DNA of 64,000 bases from an uncultured Campylobacter sp. (GCF_938002845.1 NZ_CALKZP010000037.1:1-64000), one strand, 5' to 3'. Counted from the first letter of the stretch, positions 18,794 to 26,791 are shown. Notes: generated by a model from the letters alone, not told the origin. Made by a program: numbers and translations.

Positions 18794-19776
18794 AATCTCT
18801 CTTTAATCGTTTTTAAAATTTTAGCAAGTGTAGCGAAAAATGGCTAAATTTTGACAATTTTAAAGGGACGGATCTTTACGGGCGGAATAAAATTTGCGGT
18901 ACGGAATTTTACAGTACGCGCCTAGGGCTGGGCTAAAAAGCAGCACCCGTCGCGAAAGACTACGAAATTTTAGCGCGACGTTTTAAGGCTATACTCATGC
19001 CGCTACGCTCGCTATGCCTTAAGTGGGAATTTCACCGCAGCTGCCGCCAAACAGCGCGCCGAATGGTAACTGCGCTAAATTTTACGGCGCGGAATTTAGT
19101 ATGTAAAATTTAAGGCTTTAGGCGTTCACGATCGGTGATTGCGGAGCGGCGGTGCAAAATTTGAGTGCGTAGAATTTAGAGGCGAAATTTAGCCGTTTGA
19201 AAAATACGCGCGAGATTTTGCGACGTGAAATTTGGCGCTTAGAATTTTGTGATACTAAATTCAGCGTCTGGAATTTTGCAACGAAATTTTGCGGCAAAAT
19301 TTTGTTTCGTAGAGCTTTGATGCAGATTTTATTTTTGCGGCAACGAGGCTTTAAATTCTGCGCTTCAAGCTTCGCGATACGCAGCCGGCTAGAATTTTAT
19401 CTCGCATAATCGGTTAAAATTTTGTAAGAAATTCTGCGTATAATTTTATGCAAAATTTTGCCTTGCGCGCTTGCGCGGCTAGGTAAAATTTCGCGCAGGG
19501 TTTGTATCTCGCAGTCGTGCAGAACTCGGAGCAGAAAGCCTCGGGCTTAAAATTTGACGTCGAGCTTAGCGAGAGCTTACGCGACGATTTAGCGGCAGAC
19601 GTGCAATTAAGTTCGCTCCCGCAGCAAAATTTAACGACAAACCGCACGATTAAATTTTGTTTGCGCGATGGAATTTAGCGTCAAACGTACAGTTAAATTT
19701 AGCCACGCAGCCTCGCGACGCCTTATCGATCGCACCCCAAATTAAGACGCTAAATTTTTCCTGCGCGAGCCTAGTT
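18794..19776. repeat. Gene-free tract filled with AAATTT words
   Basis: A 983-bp region without a credible gene. From about 18830 to 19770 it alternates AAATTT/AAAATTTTG/GAATTTTG cores with GC-rich pieces at intervals of roughly 15-45 bp, for example around 19190-19300 (GAAATTT, GAATTTTG, AAATTT repeatedly). Frames across it give only low-complexity F-K-N-rich peptides that arise from the repeated words. It resembles the tracts at 40.8-42.3 kb and 44.4-44.9 kb. Confidence 0.6.
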
Positions 19777-20448
19777 CTACAAATCATGCTCTTCGATCAA
19801 AACGCTCTTATTATCGTCGTCGCCATCGCAGAACGCTCTATATAAGCCGGACGTTGTGCTTTCGAATAAAAACACTACGCCGTCGCTTTGAAATTTTTTC
19901 GAGCAGCCCTTGGCATATAGCTCCGCGAGTTTCGGGCTATCCGGAGCATAAAACTGATAGCTATCGGTGAAGTGCTCCACGTATCGGTAGGTGATCTCCG
20001 CCCAAGGCACCCCGCTGTCGCCGCTTCTATTTAGCACGATGGTTCTGGCGTTTATCGCTGCGAGCTTTGATTTTAGCTCTGCAAACGTCTTTTTGTCCCA
20101 GCCAATGAGCTTTAACCCTTCGCCAATACCCGGCGCATTGTCTCTAAAATTTGAATAAAATTTCGTCTCGTTGCCGTCCAAATCGATCCAAATATACTCA
20201 TCGCCGTAGGTGCTCTGGATTGTAACGCGCAAATTTTTAGGGAAGTTGCGACCTGCAAAAGCTAACAGGTCTAGGAATTTCTCGCGATTTTGCTCGTAAT
20301 TTTGCATTAACGGGGCTTTTTTCAGCTCCATATCATCTTTATCAAAGAAAGAATTAAACGCAAAAAATATCGCCAAAATCGGCAGCACCTTTACGCAAAA
20401 GAGCAAACCCAGAGCCGCGGCTATGATGATTTTTAAAGCTTTAGCCAA
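19777..20448 (-). CDS. Hypothetical protein with N-terminal membrane segment
   Basis: A 223-residue protein. Residues 6-32 are hydrophobic (IIIAAALGLLFCVKVLPILAIFFAF) and act as a signal anchor; the rest is soluble, probably periplasmic. The C-terminal domain is mixed alpha/beta with three cysteines (GCSKKF, FCDGDDD and one in the anchor). A WIDLDGNETKFYSN strand and a KTFAELKSKLAAINARTIVLN helix-strand unit are visible. No family or function is recognised. It is a single gene flanked on both sides by long non-coding tracts. Confidence 0.6.
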   Translation of the reverse strand: MAKALKIIIAAALGLLFCVKVLPILAIFFAFNSFFDKDDMELKKAPLMQNYEQNREKFLDLLAFAGRNFPKNLRVTIQSTYGDEYIWIDLDGNETKFYSNFRDNAPGIGEGLKLIGWDKKTFAELKSKLAAINARTIVLNRSGDSGVPWAEITYRYVEHFTDSYQFYAPDSPKLAELYAKGCSKKFQSDGVVFLFESTTSGLYRAFCDGDDDNKSVLIEEHDL

Positions 20449-20868
20449 ATTTTCTCCTTAAATTTTATAAACCGTTTAGGCGTGACGGCTGGTTTATGTT
20501 TGAGCTCTACGGCTACGTGCGTAAAATTTAGCGCTCGTAGCGTATTTTAGAGCTGCGGGCGCGAGAGCGTTCATGAAAAGCGCTCGCGCATTGCGCTCGG
20601 CGACATAAATAGCGCCCGCATGCAGAAGCGCGCAAACTCTCGCACGGCGCCCCGTATAAAATATACCGCGCAGAGTATCCGCCCAAAGCGCCTGCGATCT
20701 CTCGCACTAGCTAAAGCGCTCGCAATCGCTCGCGCCGAATAAATTTCAAGCGGCGCGAGCTATTTGCATAGCCTGCGACGCGCGAAAACGAAGCATTGTT
20801 TTAAGGCAAGCGGGGCTTTATCGCTGGAATTTCGGCGCGTAAATTTTAAAATTTAGCCCAAAATCCCG
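20449..20868. other. Intergenic region, GC-rich, no gene seen
   Basis: A 420-bp stretch between panB and the hypothetical gene, dense in GCGC and CTCGCGC words, with AAATTT words at both ends. No frame has a start and plausible protein composition, and no clear terminator with a T-run is visible. Confidence 0.5.
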
Positions 20869-21666
20869 TTATTGCTTATATTCAAACTCCTCGCTTGGGA
20901 AGCTCTCGTCCTTCACTTCGCGCGCGTATTCGCGCACCGCGCCTTTTACCAGCGCAGCGCCGTCTAAATAACGCTTAACGAATTTCGGCCGAAACTCCGT
21001 GAAAAACCCGCACATATCGCTCCACACGAGCACCTGTCCGTCCACGCCCGCGCCCGCGCCGATGCCGATGACGGGCACGTCGGTACCGAGCGCCACTTGA
21101 TTTGCGACCGCGGAGATTGTCCCCTCCACCAGCAGCAGCACCGCACCCGCCTCGACAAGCGCTCTAGCGTCGTTTAAGACTTCGCGTGCGCCCTCCTCTC
21201 CGCGCCCGCTTACCTTGTAACCGCCCGCGAAGCGCGAAAACTGCGGCTTTAGCCCGATGTGGCTCATAACGGCGATACCGTTTCGATTAAGCAGCGCCAC
21301 GGTATCTGCCATATGCGCGCCGCCTTCGATCTTAACGGCATCGCAGCCGGTACTCTCATAGACTTTGGCACAGTTTTGCAACGCGAGTTCTGGCGTCGCG
21401 CACGAGCAAAACGGCATATCCACGACCATATACGCTCGCTTTAATCCCCTTCTTACGGCGCGCGCGTGATAGATCATCTGCTCCACGCTTGCGCCTAGGG
21501 TCTCGGAGCGCCCGCCGAAGCTCATATTTAGGCTGTCGCCTACTAGCACCATATCGACCTCGTCGTCGAAAATTTTAGCAAAAAGCGCGTCGTAGGCGGT
21601 GATCATCACGATCTTTTCGCCGGATTTTTTCATCTCGTATAATTTAGAAAGCGTGATTTTTGACAT
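20869..21666 (-). CDS. panB: 3-methyl-2-oxobutanoate hydroxymethyltransferase PanB
   Basis: A 265-residue enzyme that adds a hydroxymethyl group from 5,10-methylene-THF to alpha-ketoisovalerate to give ketopantoate, the first step to pantothenate and CoA. Family marks: ITAYDALFAKIFD, VLVGDSLNMSFGG (metal and substrate loop) near residue 40, DMPFCS near 83, the CDAVKIEGG strand near 110, VMSHIGLKPQ near 135, and VIGIGAGAGVDGQVLV near 200. It is a lone gene beside ssrA, which diverges from it. Confidence 0.96.
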   Translation of the reverse strand: MSKITLSKLYEMKKSGEKIVMITAYDALFAKIFDDEVDMVLVGDSLNMSFGGRSETLGASVEQMIYHARAVRRGLKRAYMVVDMPFCSCATPELALQNCAKVYESTGCDAVKIEGGAHMADTVALLNRNGIAVMSHIGLKPQFSRFAGGYKVSGRGEEGAREVLNDARALVEAGAVLLLVEGTISAVANQVALGTDVPVIGIGAGAGVDGQVLVWSDMCGFFTEFRPKFVKRYLDGAALVKGAVREYAREVKDESFPSEEFEYKQ

Positions 21667-21719
21667 TTTGGCTCCTTGATTTGGTTAAAATTTGAACACA
21701 ATTCTAGCATAAGCCGAAT

Positions 21720-21748
21720 TTGACATTTATAAAATTTTAAAGTAAAAT
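21720..21748 (+). promoter_or_regulatory. Sigma-70 promoter of ssrA (TTGACA-N17-TAAAAT)
   Basis: TTGACA at 21720-21725 and TAAAAT at 21743-21748 are separated by 17 bp and end 16 bp before the mature tmRNA 5' end. A near-consensus promoter fits the high abundance of tmRNA. Confidence 0.8.
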
Positions 21749-21764
21749 GCGCGCGCATTCTTTC

Positions 21765-22126
21765 GGGGGTGACTTGGCTTCGACGGGAACGGATGGGTCA
21801 AGGCTGCATGTCGCTTTGGATACAGCGTATAAAATCCAAACTAAATTTAAACGCAAACAACGTTAAATTTGCTCCTGCTTACGCTAAAGCTGCGTAAGTC
21901 CAGTCGAGCCCTGCTCTGCGCCGATACTATCTAAGCGCGGCTGCGGGTAATCTGCGATAGCGTAGCTCTGCGGCGTGACGAGCCGTAGGGTGAAATCCTA
22001 GTCTTTGCGCCGGCGGGTCGTTTTGGAAAGTGAGCGAGCCTGCGCGAGAACTTCACTTTTGCTAAACATGTAGAGGCTTTGGTCGTTTGTTTTCGGACTG
22101 CGGTTCAATCCCGCACACCTCCACCA
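21765..22126 (+). ncRNA. ssrA: Transfer-messenger RNA (tmRNA)
   Basis: The 5' end GGGGGTGACTTGGCTTCGACG and 3' end GTTCAATCCCGCACACCTCCACCA form the tRNA-Ala-like domain with a 7-bp acceptor stem and encoded CCA. The tag frame at 21853-21897 encodes ANNVKFAPAYAKAA followed by TAA, the known Campylobacter tag. tmRNA rescues stalled ribosomes together with SmpB and marks the nascent protein for proteolysis. The 3' end of ssrA is a common integration hot spot, which may explain the immunity-like gene group just downstream. Confidence 0.97.
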
Positions 22127-22362
22127 ATTAAGCTATCTTTAAGTTCCAATCACTTCTTTTTACTTCTCTTCAATTCCAGTATATAGGTGCTTATCTTATA
22201 TTTCGATTATTTCTCTTTCCTTTTCTTTTTGTTTGTAGTATAATTTACTTCTGAAAAAATGGGGGTTTTATTAGGAGCTTTTTTGTATTGGGGGTTTTCG
22301 TAGAGAAATACGATATAGAAAAATGGCAATGGCAATAATCTTATACTTAAAAGGAGCGAATT

Positions 22363-22707
22363 ATGTCATTTATAGATGAGGATTACGTAAATATCGTACC
22401 GCAGGATCTGCTAGAGCGTGGTATACGCCTAAGAGAGGAGTACGGAATTTATGCTATAGCTTGGAGATTTGACGATGTAATGGAGGTACTAAAAATCGCA
22501 AGAGATAGAGATATGCTTATCGTCGGAGGGGATGTATATCGCCTAAGCGGCGATGAGCCCATCATCACATACGACGGCTGGAATATTAAAGCAGAAGATG
22601 ACGATGCATTCGAATTGGCGATCGAATATATCACTAATTATCGCGCTAGAAACGGAGATGACTTTGCATATTGCCCAGTCATTAGCCCTGGGCAGGTGCC
22701 TAAATGA
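22363..22707 (+). CDS. Orphan immunity-like protein (Imm40-like)
   Basis: A 114-residue acidic cytosolic protein, preceded by AAAAGGAG and with a TATAAT box at 22239-22244. The sequence has LLERGIRLREEYGIYAIAWRFDDVMEVL, then VGGDVYRL and ITYDGWNI. This pattern resembles immunity proteins of polymorphic toxin systems (I recall the Imm40 family, not verified). No toxin gene lies nearby. It is the first of three small plus-strand genes between ssrA and the prophage attachment site. The assignment is tentative. Confidence 0.5.
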   Translation: MSFIDEDYVNIVPQDLLERGIRLREEYGIYAIAWRFDDVMEVLKIARDRDMLIVGGDVYRLSGDEPIITYDGWNIKAEDDDAFELAIEYITNYRARNGDDFAYCPVISPGQVPK

Positions 22708-22903
22708 AAATTTTAATTGGATTGTGTATAGGAAATTTCATAAAAGTATAGAGTATGCTTTAAGCGAGCGGATCGAATTTGAATTCGGCGTAAAAAAGAG
22801 GATCGGATAAGGCGTTAAATTTGGAAAGGAATAAGGAAAAACGCTGTGAAATTTAAAATTTTAAAACCGAGGCTTTATGAAAAATATAAGGATATGGTTA
22901 TAG

Positions 22904-23305
22904 ATGCGTGAGGATGAAAGGGTGAATACAGCATTGATGGCCAAAATAGATATTTTATTAAATTTAATAAATTTTTCTAAAAATATAAGCGCGATAAAAA
23001 GCGACTTGGCAAAGATAGGCTTTAATAGCGAATCGGAGCTTGTAACAATAACTCAAAATACCATTGCAAACATCCTAAATAGGGTCATCGATAAAGAAAT
23101 TTCATATGAGCTCCTTGAGGAATGGGCAAATTTAATCGAGTGCCGCGAGGATATAGGATATGAGGATGAAATTTTGCAAGAGATCATATTTGAGCTGGCA
23201 AACCCTTGCCTTTATGGAGAGATGGACGAGAGGAAGATTTGTATGATTTTAGATGAAATTAAATGCGGGCGGAGCGATTCAAATGATATTAGAGAAAAAT
23301 ATTGA
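22904..23305 (+). CDS. Immunity-like hypothetical protein
   Basis: A 133-residue, largely helical, acidic protein. The central part ITQNTIANILNRVIDKEIS followed by LLEEWANLIECREDIGYE resembles a recurrent segment of small proteins found next to contact-dependent inhibition or polymorphic toxin loci in epsilonproteobacteria. The last codons overlap the start of the next gene (23283). No toxin partner is visible. The 196 bp before it hold only short broken frames. The function is not established by sequence. Confidence 0.5.
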   Translation: MREDERVNTALMAKIDILLNLINFSKNISAIKSDLAKIGFNSESELVTITQNTIANILNRVIDKEISYELLEEWANLIECREDIGYEDEILQEIIFELANPCLYGEMDERKICMILDEIKCGRSDSNDIREKY

Positions 23306-23619
23306 TATTGTGGGCGAGAGGGCTATTTTGCTAATGGCGCTAGGCTCATTACAGGCATTGGAACACAAAGCGATCACCATAGATGAAAGCCAAAGAATTT
23401 TGTTTTTCACCCTATATCTCAACGCATTTGGAAAAAAATAAGGTCGATGAACGCATTATAGATATAATAATCGAGTGCTGCGAATTAGAGGATATTTTTG
23501 AGTTAATTCCTACAAAATATATGGAAACTTTGCAAACATTACAGAATAGAATAATAGAAATTTTAAAGCAATACGATGAAGAATCTATAAAAAGATGGGT
23601 AATTATAGATAAAGAATAA
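23283..23619 (+). pseudogene. DUF3969-like gene split by one extra A in a poly-A run
   Basis: Two overlapping frames join into one 111-residue protein if a single A is removed from the seven-A run at about 23432-23438 (GG-A7-T). The first half reads MILEKNIDIVGERAILLMAL then ITIDESQRILFF. The second reads KVDERIIDIIIECCELEDIF then LIPTKYMETLQTLQNRIIEIL. Together they match the layout of DUF3969-type small proteins as I recall it. As written, the first frame stops straight after the run. This could be a true pseudogene, a slipped-strand on/off switch or an assembly error. It overlaps the preceding immunity-like gene. Confidence 0.6.
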
Positions 23620-23965
23620 GCTTCCATAACTTCCGTCTTTGCAAGCGGGTGGGCTGGCAGCTAAATAAAATTCTAAATGTTACGATAAGAAAGTCCGTAC
23701 AAATTTAAGTCTTTCGCAATTCCTACTTAACATTATTGATAAGATTTGCGGTATGATAAATTAAAATTTTAGACGAATCGGTAAAATTTTACAATTTAAA
23801 GAGTTTTATGTATCTTTCTCGATAATTATTAATTTTAAGCCATCAGCTTGAAAATAAATTAGTAGATAAAATACTCCGATTTAGATTATATGAGATTTTC
23901 TTATTCACAATGAAAGCAAGAATAAAATTTTGAAGTCACGATGCTGTGCTATAAATTTAAAAATA

Positions 23966-24011
23966 TTGGTTGCAGAGGGCGGATTTGAACCACCGACCTT
24001 CGGGTTATGAG
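23966..24011. repeat. attL, displaced 3' part of tRNA-fMet
   Basis: This copy reads the 3' half of the initiator tRNA (T arm, variable loop and the 3' side of the anticodon stem). It differs from 34148-34193 by one base (GGGC versus GGGT). It has no 5' half, so it is not a working tRNA but the scar left at the left end by integration. Confidence 0.88.
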
Positions 24012-24167
24012 AAATATGTGCTCTTTTTCTTTGTCTTTTTTTCTCCATGAAAAGTATCTATCTCATACTTTTATTTGCTATTTGATATATTTTTCAGCAT
24101 AATTTAAGTAAATATATTGTATAATTCATTCATAAATCAAAAGGGTATAGCCCAAAAGGAGAAAAAG

Positions 24168-24491
24168 ATGAAAAAGCAAGTTTTGACAAAGGTTCAAGAT
24201 TTTAACGGCAACGTTTTCTACGTTGAGAGAAAAAGAATTCAGATCGAGCGTGTTAAGCAGTATGGAGAGATTGAAAAATATGCTACTTTTGACGGCAACG
24301 GATATGATAGATACAATCGTCGCTTGGGCTATATTCTAGAAACTAGGGTTTATTTCAGTGATTTTGATATGAGTTGGAAAGATGCTACTAGCGGTATTGC
24401 TACTGCTAAAAATCGAGATGGCAAAGAAGTGAGATTTATTGTAGAGGACGACAATCTACAAAACTCTATCACAAAATTTGTGGAGGAATAG
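24168..24491 (+). CDS. Prophage left-end protein of unknown function
   Basis: A 107-residue protein. ATG at 24168 follows AAAAGGAG by 6 bases; an upstream in-frame ATG at 24117 lacks such a site and overlaps the -10 box (TATAAT at 24120-24125). The product is basic at the start (MKKQVLTKVQDFNG) and beta-rich, with repeated Tyr and Gly (NGYDRYNRRLGYILETRVYF). It has no membrane segment. It is the first gene inside attL and is followed directly by two more small genes, probably one early operon. Confidence 0.55.
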   Translation: MKKQVLTKVQDFNGNVFYVERKRIQIERVKQYGEIEKYATFDGNGYDRYNRRLGYILETRVYFSDFDMSWKDATSGIATAKNRDGKEVRFIVEDDNLQNSITKFVEE

Positions 24492-24866
24492 ATGAAAAAT
24501 ATAGTTAGCGGTTGGCAGACGAGAATTTTTCCTCGTCATTGTAATAGTTCTGATGAAAAAGGGCGTTATTATGTTCGTTTTTGGCATTATGACATGGGTC
24601 GATATTGCTATGTTTACGATGGAGATCATGTTTCTTGGCTTGATTCAGAAACGAAAAGTCGAATTCAACGTTGTGTTTCTACAAAAAATAGCGAGAAATA
24701 CTATATTTGTCGTAGTCTGCCCCGGGATACTCCTCCTTTGTCAAACTACGATATAGATCATTTTGTCATTCTTGAGAATGGTAAAACGTTGGCTGTTCCA
24801 GTTGTTGGCGATGGTGCTTTTGAAATTTCTGATGAAGAGTATCATCAAGAGTGTTGGATAGATTGA
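24492..24866 (+). CDS. Prophage hypothetical protein
   Basis: A 124-residue protein starting at the ATG right after the previous stop. It is rich in aromatic residues and Asp, with WHYDMGRYCYVYDGDHVSWL near residue 35 and a C-terminal acidic tail (EISDEEYHQECWID). Four cysteines are spread through the chain. It resembles no family I can name. It overlaps the next gene by one base in the arrangement TGATG, so the two are translationally coupled. Confidence 0.5.
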   Translation: MKNIVSGWQTRIFPRHCNSSDEKGRYYVRFWHYDMGRYCYVYDGDHVSWLDSETKSRIQRCVSTKNSEKYYICRSLPRDTPPLSNYDIDHFVILENGKTLAVPVVGDGAFEISDEEYHQECWID

Positions 24867-25138
24867 TGAGGCTCAAAGAAGTATCACAGCTTACGGGTAT
24901 TCCGTATCAGACTTTGTTGGGTTGGGAAAGAGCGGGTGGCTATCGCCGAAATTTGGCTCGATTTCTGAAAAGTTGCGATCGCGCTACGCTTGAAAATCAT
25001 TTCGTCGAAGCTTCGTCTGACATGGTAGTTCAAAATGGGGATGTCGTAGTTGTCGAAAAAAATGGCAGCTTTTCTATTGCTACCTATCCTGCTGATGGAA
25101 AAATTATTTCTATCTTGCAGAAATTTAATAAAAATTAA
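24866..25138 (+). CDS. Small HTH-like prophage protein
   Basis: A 90-residue protein starting at 24866 (TGATG overlap with the previous stop); an in-frame ATG at 24851 lies inside the upstream gene and is less likely. Residues 1-30 read MRLKEVSQLTGIPYQTLLGW, a MerR/excisionase-like helix-turn-helix in which WERAGGYRR would begin the wing. The C-terminal half is beta-rich (NGDVVVVEKNGSFSIATY). A role as excisionase or early regulator of the phage is plausible but unproven. Confidence 0.55.
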   Translation: MRLKEVSQLTGIPYQTLLGWERAGGYRRNLARFLKSCDRATLENHFVEASSDMVVQNGDVVVVEKNGSFSIATYPADGKIISILQKFNKN

Positions 25139-25175
25139 GTATGCTGGGGTTATAATTCGCTTAATGAAGTGAGCT

Positions 25176-25297
25176 TATCCTTTTAGGATTTAAAATTTGT
25201 GTTTTAATGAATTTAAAGCTTTGCTTCATTTTTTCCTTTGGGATTTGAAACCTATATTTTAACATTTTTAATTACTTTATTTTATCCTTTTAGGATT
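25176..25297. repeat. Three spaced copies of a TCCTTTTAGGATTT-type motif
   Basis: TATCCTTTTAGGATTT at 25176-25191 and TTATCCTTTTAGGATTT near 25282-25297 are nearly identical, each a small inverted repeat (ATCC-TTTT-AGGAT). A weaker copy TTCCTTTGGGATTT lies between them at about 25233-25246. Spacing is about 50-56 bp. They sit in the gap between the early operon and the convergent cargo gene, and could be binding sites or tandem hairpins ending both transcripts. Confidence 0.5.
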
Positions 25298-25345
25298 TGT
25301 AAATTTCTAATTTTTAGGCTTGTTTTTGCGTTTTTTTTATATATT

Positions 25346-25870
25346 TTAATGTATTTCGATTTGGATTACTTCGTCGGGATCAGTGTGTAAATTTCCTGAA
25401 ATCTTGCATAGTTTTAAATTTCTTTCTACCATAAAGCAGTTGTCGTTTTCTTTAGATAGGATTTGAAATTCTATTGTTTCTACCCCTTTGAATATCTCTT
25501 TTACCATTTTGCCTTGTATGGATTTAGCAGCATCGTTTAGTCCTATTTTTTCATAATAGCTATCGTCTTTTTCTACTTTTACTACTCCGCTGTTATTTAT
25601 ACTCCATATCATATCGGTTGGGATTTCTTTGTTTTTCTCTACTTTGTAAATTTTGCCGCTTTTATCGAATCTCATTCTTATTTTATCGTATCTGCCAAAA
25701 ATGAAATTTACGCAGCATTGAGTTTCTATCGCTTCCCACGTGCCGATTAAATTTATATTTTTGCCAAATTGGTATTGCTTGTTGCTTGGTGATACGTTTA
25801 TTTCTATGCTTTCTTCAGCTTGTAGGCTAGTGAAAGTTAAAATTACTGCTATTAGTAGCTTATTCATCAT
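25346..25870 (-). CDS. Secreted prophage cargo protein
   Basis: A 174-residue protein with a clear Sec signal peptide (MNKLLIAVILTFTSLQAEES, cleavage after LQA). The mature part is beta-rich (IEINVSPSNKQYQF, FGRYDKIRMRFDKSGKIYKV, TIEFQILSKENDNCFMVE), with a CC pair near residue 53 and two further cysteines, so disulfides are likely in the periplasm. It resembles small lipocalin-like or META/DUF-type periplasmic proteins in outline only. It runs opposite to the phage structural genes and overlaps the repressor gene by 11 bases. That is typical of accessory genes expressed from the lysogen. Confidence 0.55.
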   Translation of the reverse strand: MMNKLLIAVILTFTSLQAEESIEINVSPSNKQYQFGKNINLIGTWEAIETQCCVNFIFGRYDKIRMRFDKSGKIYKVEKNKEIPTDMIWSINNSGVVKVEKDDSYYEKIGLNDAAKSIQGKMVKEIFKGVETIEFQILSKENDNCFMVERNLKLCKISGNLHTDPDEVIQIEIH

Positions 25871-26111
25871 TTTCTGCTTCTTTCTCCATCTCTCTTTTTA
25901 AAATTTTGGTTTCCATACTGCTTAGGTAATATCTCTTTTCTATTTCCTTGAGCTGCCTAAATTTTTGTAATAATTCCCGTTCGTAAGAATTTGTTGTATT
26001 ATCTGAAAAGTATGAGATTATTATTTTGTATAGATTTGGATTTTGTCTTTCCCAGTTGTATAAGGTCTTTAGATCTTTGCCGATAAATTTTGCAATTTCT
26101 TTCTTATCCAT
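25860..26111 (-). CDS. Putative prophage repressor (HTH)
   Basis: An 83-residue protein starting MDKKEIAKFIGKDLKTLYNW, with a helix-turn-helix at residues 5-25 in which LKTLYNWERQNP is the recognition helix end. The remainder is a charged helix (ELLQKFRQLKEIEKRYYLSS) that could dimerise. It is transcribed away from the structural genes. The repeated GAATTTGCAATAATTCC elements stand immediately upstream of its start, as expected for a lysogeny repressor that controls its own promoter and the rightward one. This role is inferred. Confidence 0.6.
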   Translation of the reverse strand: MDKKEIAKFIGKDLKTLYNWERQNPNLYKIIISYFSDNTTNSYERELLQKFRQLKEIEKRYYLSSMETKILKREMEKEAENDE

Positions 26112-26112
26112 T

Positions 26113-26189
26113 GGAAATAATTCCTTCTATTTAAAGTTTTTTTAATAAAGAATTTGCAATAATTCCCGCAGAGAATTTGCAATAATTCC
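26113..26189. promoter_or_regulatory. Operator-like repeats upstream of the repressor gene
   Basis: GAATTTGCAATAATTCC occurs twice, at 26150-26166 and 26173-26189, 23 bp apart (about two helical turns). Each copy contains the inverted repeat GAATT-N6-AATTC. A third related site GGAAATAATTCC is at 26113-26124, next to the start codon of the repressor gene. Spacing and symmetry suit binding of a dimeric repressor on one face of the DNA. Confidence 0.6.
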
Positions 26190-26310
26190 ATTCGCAAAGT
26201 TATTATAGCAAAATCCGTGTTTAATTTCCGCACTATGCCGCGACAGAGTAAAGATGTCTAGGGTCGAAGTTAGGCGGGAGTTCCACCCGAGTAAGTGGCT
26301 AAACTGCTTG

Positions 26311-26392
26311 GGGCGGTTTGTGAAAATAACTCTTCCTTCCGCCCTTTAGGTTTAATCGAGTTAAGCTTAATCAAATATAAAGGAAGAGTTAT
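26311..26392 (+). promoter_or_regulatory. Alternative RNA hairpins covering the start of the ssDNA-binding gene
   Basis: ATAACTCTTCCTT (26326-26338) is a perfect 13-base complement of AAGGAAGAGTTAT (26380-26392), which contains the ribosome-binding site and the first two bases of the ATG at 26391. A second stem, GGGCGG (26311-26316) with CCGCCC (26339-26344), encloses the first arm. If the RNA folds this way the start site would be hidden, so translational control is likely. Confidence 0.6.
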
Positions 26393-26780
26393 GGATTACA
26401 TTCTACAAGATTTCAAGGTTTCTTACGAAATTGCAAGTGCTATCGCAAAAAGTGGTGCCAAAGGCGAGATGAACGGACGGGCTTACTCAAGCTCCGTAAA
26501 GATTACCGCTCGTAACCGATATGAGGAAGAGAATTCGGTAACAAATTGCGTTGATCTAAAAGAACAAGAGCTAATAGTTCGCATTCTATGCAAAGATGAT
26601 CTAACTGCTGGGGTTCTTACTACGAAATTTAATCAGTTTTTCAAAAACAAGGGTGTTTTAAAATTTAACGCCGGGCTTCCGTCTTTTAACAATGGCGCAT
26701 ATACTCTTACGACCGATGAAGACGATGCGTATTGGATAAATTTCTTAAACAATATAACTTCTGCTTCTCCTAAGAAATAA
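26391..26780 (+). CDS. Putative phage ssDNA-binding protein (pV-like)
   Basis: A 129-residue soluble protein starting MDYILQDFKVSYEIASAIAK at the ATG preceded by AAGGAAGAG. It has an alternating strand pattern (SSVKITARNRYEE, ELIVRILCKDD, GVLKFNAGLPSFNNGAYTL) as in small OB-fold proteins. It lies immediately before the major coat protein, the place of gene V (ssDNA-binding) in filamentous phages. pV coats the viral single strand before it is swapped for coat protein, and represses phage translation. Function is assigned mainly by position and size. Confidence 0.6.
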   Translation: MDYILQDFKVSYEIASAIAKSGAKGEMNGRAYSSSVKITARNRYEEENSVTNCVDLKEQELIVRILCKDDLTAGVLTTKFNQFFKNKGVLKFNAGLPSFNNGAYTLTTDEDDAYWINFLNNITSASPKK

Positions 26781-26791
26781 CAAGCTTTACA

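Noticed and set aside
23966..24011. A second tRNA-Met gene
   Set aside because: Only the 3' half is present; the 5' acceptor strand and D arm are missing. It is the attL copy of the prophage repeat.
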